Source: Pseudomonadota bacterium
GTDB taxonomy: Bacteria; Pseudomonadota; Gammaproteobacteria; Burkholderiales; Burkholderiaceae_B
NCBI GenBank assembly: GCA_023440825.1
Contig: JAEXRL010000030.1
Location: 62,001 to 126,000 of the forward strand
Direction: 5' to 3'
Length of the DNA: 64,000 bases
Both the position numbers and the translations under genes were made by a program. The stretch's first letter is position 1, and every line of letters begins with the position of its first letter. The notes beneath the pieces were generated by a model, which saw only the letters and a program-made list of their open reading frames with translations, was not told the origin of the DNA and did no database searches. Positions 61,696 to 64,000 of the stretch are shown one piece after another.

Positions 61696-61950
61696 TTAGA
61701 GCTCTCTCCCAACCGAAGACATATTTTTCCAGCCTTCAACAAGAGGCACCTCCTTAGGCATCTCAGCCAGTAGCTCTTCGAGGGTATATTTACGAGCTGG
61801 CTTCTTTTTTGCTATCAGAGCTTCTGGCTGACCATGGGCTAGCAGGTGAATAGGGTCACCTTCCTTCAGTTCGTGCTGTTTGACGAACTCGTCGGGTACA
61901 ACGACAAACCATTGGTCACCGTTACGTTGTAGAGAGACTTGTATAGAGCC
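61696..61950 (-). pseudogene. MazE/AbrB-type antitoxin remnant
   Basis: The leftward frame ending TAA at 61696-61698 reads GSIQVSLQRNGDQWFVVVP, then DEFVKQHELKEGDPIHLLA and RKYTLEELLAEMP..GWKNMSSVGREL, matching PemI/MazE antitoxins with an AbrB-like fold. The frame stays open back to about 62076, but contains no ATG, GTG or TTG, so the natural start has been lost or an upstream frameshift exists. No MazF/PemK toxin follows it. Probably a decayed toxin-antitoxin module of the island. Confidence 0.65.
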
Positions 61951-62041
61951 TTTTGATGCTTGAGCAGAAAGAGAAATACTGTTTCGGCCATCATAAGTGT
62001 GTTTGCATAGATAGCAAATCGAATCTTCTGGGTAGATTAGT

Positions 62042-62090
62042 AATACATCATATAAGGCATATTCGTCATTTACGCCTTATATGATGTATT
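62042..62090. repeat. 17-bp perfect inverted repeat
   Basis: AATACATCATATAAGGC at 62042-62058 and its exact complement at 62074-62090, spacer 15 bp. It sits just upstream of the antitoxin remnant on the leftward strand, where a TA operator would be expected. Confidence 0.7.
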
Positions 62091-62180
62091 TGTGTCCATA
62101 AGCTGGCAGTTCGTAGGGCTTTGCTTTTTGGACGAAAAGTGGAAAGAAAAACCACTGATATTTCAGGGTGTTAGAGGTAT

Positions 62181-62282
62181 TGCCGTCTTATGCTTTATTT
62201 TGTGGCGAAGTGCCATTTTATGTTTTACAAGATGGGCTATATCGGGCCTGTAACGACGAGAATAGTGTCAGCTTATGCTTGA
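62181..62282. repeat. Right island-end repeat cluster
   Basis: TGCCGTCTTATGCTTTA (62181-62197) and TGCCATTTTATGTTTTA (62211-62227), then a weaker TGTCAGCTTATGCTTGA (62266-62282). The 62181-62227 block aligns with 48975-49019 near ssrA at about 80% identity with one 3-bp gap. Confidence 0.5.
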
Positions 62283-62532
62283 ATCACTGCCAGCATTCGC
62301 TTAAGTCCACACTTAGCGGTCGTTGATTTTTTGTTTTTAGGGCTATTTAGGGCTGTTTTAGGCGTGTTTGGGCTCGCTTTACCCCTACAAAAGAACGGCG
62401 ACAGTGCCTGATATTAGGTCTACATTAGCCTCGCGGCGCCAGCAGAGCGTGCGTGGTGCTGGGTGGTTCCTGTTCGCCTTGCCTTTTCAGTGTGAAGGCG
62501 AGGCTGTGTGGATTGATCTCAGGAGTATATGT

Positions 62533-64000
62533 GTGAAAAAACTAATAGCACCGATGGCTTGTGTAGCGATGGTATTGGGGGGTGGCAGCGTTTTTGCTCA
62601 AGAGCGAGCCATGATTGTCTTTGATGGTTCGGGGTCGATGTGGGGACAGATAGACGGAAGGCTTAAGCACGAGATTGCGCGACAGGCTTTAATGGATATG
62701 CTGGCCACGGTTCCTGAGGATATGGAGCTGGGCTTGATGGCGTATGGCCACAGAGAAAAGGGCAGTTGCAGCGATATCGAAACCTTGGTGGTACCCGGGC
62801 CGCAGAATAAAGTGGCGATTCAGCAGGCTATTACAAGCATGCGGTTTTTAGGCAAGACGCCGTTAACAGAGGCAGTCAGGCAAGCAGCGGAGCAGTTGCG
62901 GCATACTGAAGAAAAAGCGACGGTTATTTTGATTACCGATGGTGAGGAGACGTGTCAGGCAGATCCCTGTGCGCTGGGGCATGAGTTAGAACGAACGGGG
63001 GTGGATTTTACTGCTCATGTGGTCGGTTTTGGCTTAACGGCCGAACAAGGTCAGCAGGTGGCATGCTTAGCTCACCACACCGGAGGGCAGTATTTTGAAG
63101 CGACTAATGCGGCTCGTTTACAGCAGGCCTTGCTGGCTGCTGTGCAGCCTGTGCAAACAGTGGTCGCCGAGCCCGTAGCGCCGATCATTGTGGCTCCAAC
63201 ACCAAGCGTGTTGCCTCAGGCCAGTGTGGATGCTCCAGAAGTAGCAGGAGCGGGAACGCTTGTTGATATTAGCTGGACAGGTCCAAACGATAGCAGTGAT
63301 TTCATTACCATTGTGCAAGCGGGGGCCGCAGACTCTAGGCATGATACTTATCAGCGTAGCTCACGTGGATCTCCTTTAACGTTGCAAGCGCCTGATCAAT
63401 TAGGAGCACATGAGATCCGCTATATCTCAGCGCAAAGTGGGCAGGTGCTCGCGCGGCAAGGTATAGAACTAATTCCTGTGCAGGCTACTGTGTCGGGGCC
63501 CGAGCAGGCGGTTGCCGGAGCACGTATTCAGGTCAGCTGGACAGGGCCTGATAGTCCTGGTGATTACCTTACAGTGGTAGAGAAAGGGGCGTCTGATAGC
63601 GAGTATCAGGATTATGTTCGTAGCAGCAGAGGTAGCCCTGCGAGCCTGCATGTGCCTGATGGTTTGGGGAATTATGAAATTCGCTATGTGCTTGCCCAGA
63701 GTAAGCGGGTGCTGGCGACTCAAGCGATTACGCTGGGGCCTGTATCGGCTACGCTGGAGATACTTAATACCCCAGTATTGGGTGGTAACGCCAGCATAGC
63801 CTGGAGCGGTCCGGAAAACACGAATGACTACATCAGCGTTGCAGATAAAGGTGCACCGGAAGATCAATACAAGCACTATGTGCGTGTGGCCAGAGGCTCG
63901 CCGGTTTCTTTACGTTTGCCTAAAGAACCTGGAGAGTATGAAATACGTTACGTGATGAGTCGCTCTAAGCGCGTTTTGGTCAGCGTGCCTTTTAGTTTGG
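62533..64000 (+). CDS. von Willebrand A-domain protein with tandem repeats (partial)
   Basis: Start GTG at 62533 with AGGAG eight bases upstream; the frame is open to the window edge, so the 3' end is missing. A signal peptide (VKKLIAPMACVAMVLGGGSVFA) precedes a VWA domain with a MIDAS motif DGSGS (IVFDGSGSMWGQ) and ITDGEETC. After a Pro/Val-rich linker come at least three repeats of about 87 residues, each with (V/I)xISWTGP or WSGP, a YxxY(V)R(S)SRGSP segment and YEIRYV. Likely periplasmic or secreted; function unknown. It lies outside the restriction operon and probably in the conserved flank. Confidence 0.82.
   Translation, partial: MKKLIAPMACVAMVLGGGSVFAQERAMIVFDGSGSMWGQIDGRLKHEIARQALMDMLATVPEDMELGLMAYGHREKGSCSDIETLVVPGPQNKVAIQQAITSMRFLGKTPLTEAVRQAAEQLRHTEEKATVILITDGEETCQADPCALGHELERTGVDFTAHVVGFGLTAEQGQQVACLAHHTGGQYFEATNAARLQQALLAAVQPVQTVVAEPVAPIIVAPTPSVLPQASVDAPEVAGAGTLVDISWTGPNDSSDFITIVQAGAADSRHDTYQRSSRGSPLTLQAPDQLGAHEIRYISAQSGQVLARQGIELIPVQATVSGPEQAVAGARIQVSWTGPDSPGDYLTVVEKGASDSEYQDYVRSSRGSPASLHVPDGLGNYEIRYVLAQSKRVLATQAITLGPVSATLEILNTPVLGGNASIAWSGPENTNDYISVADKGAPEDQYKHYVRVARGSPVSLRLPKEPGEYEIRYVMSRSKRVLVSVPFSL

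Larger units (their letters stand above)
61655..62532. other. Island right flank with TA remnant and repeats
   Basis: This stretch holds the MazE-like remnant (61696-61950), the 17-bp inverted repeat (62042-62090), the right island-end repeats (62181-62282) and, from 62,300, a gene-free leader region of the VWA gene with GC-rich segments (62,440-62,530). No toxin gene or integrase is visible. Confidence 0.5.

Noticed and set aside
61900..62500. Second copy of the ssrA 3' end (attR)
   Set aside because: No match to GGGTTCAATTCCCCCC or the CTCCACCA acceptor sequence was found at the right side of the island.
49181..62500. Integrase, transposase or CRISPR array within the island
   Set aside because: No tyrosine recombinase, transposase or regular spacer-repeat array is visible in any frame or strand.

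Overview
The window looks like a chromosomal segment of a betaproteobacterium of the Alcaligenaceae (Burkholderiales; Bordetella, Alcaligenes or Paenalcaligenes type). Support comes from the tmRNA with proteolysis tag ANDERFALAA, a short H-NS-family protein of the Bordetella type, the cluster yebC-purD-hemF-nadD-rsfS-rlmH-maf, and the linked ectR-ectABCD and ehuBCDA loci. Genus and species cannot be fixed from sequence alone.

Region 1 (1-18,000) is mostly housekeeping. It holds a YciH/SUI1 protein, a small unknown, a DsrE-like protein, then a leftward block maf-rlmH-rsfS-nadD-hemF-purD-yebC (ribosome maturation, NAD, haem and purine synthesis). After that come a HerA-like ATPase, a tartrate/D-malate dehydrogenase, an EamA transporter, a quinone oxidoreductase, fbp, pepN, a DUF4136 lipoprotein, an H-NS-like protein and tldD.

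Region 2 (18,000-25,300) is an osmoprotection module. A MarR regulator (ectR) leads ectA-ectB-ectC-ectD, making ectoine and 5-hydroxyectoine. A facing leftward operon ehuB-ehuC-ehuD-ehuA imports them. Both promoters carry an almost identical 18-bp partly palindromic site, the best candidate for a shared EctR operator. A terminator-like hairpin inside the ehu operon follows the binding-protein gene.

Region 3 (25,300-48,500) begins with DAHP synthase, preceded by a Phe/Tyr-rich leader peptide and a terminator hairpin that together look like an attenuator. It continues with an FAD-linked D-lactate/glycolate-type dehydrogenase, mnmA, a TauE exporter, a GST, purB, cytochrome c', a UbiB-type kinase, a two-component system, cytochrome b561, ribA, azoR with a divergent LysR gene, an ArnT-like glycosyltransferase, and a GDT1/UPF0016 Mn exporter behind a yybP-ykoY riboswitch. 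A PAS-chemoreceptor, an HTH/pseudo-receiver regulator, a nucleoside deoxyribosyltransferase and sstT complete it.

Region 4 (48,554-62,500) starts with ssrA (tmRNA) and looks like a genomic island. It carries an AbiEi-like/Fic fusion, a type I restriction-modification operon hsdM-hsdS-[DUF262/DUF1524/DUF4357]-hsdR, a coiled-coil membrane protein and a MazE-like antitoxin remnant. Related repeats lie at about 48.95-49.02 kb and 62.18-62.28 kb, near both ends. No integrase and no second copy of the ssrA 3' end were found.

Region 5 (62,533 to the edge) is the start of a secreted von Willebrand A protein with tandem repeats of about 87 residues, cut off by the window end.
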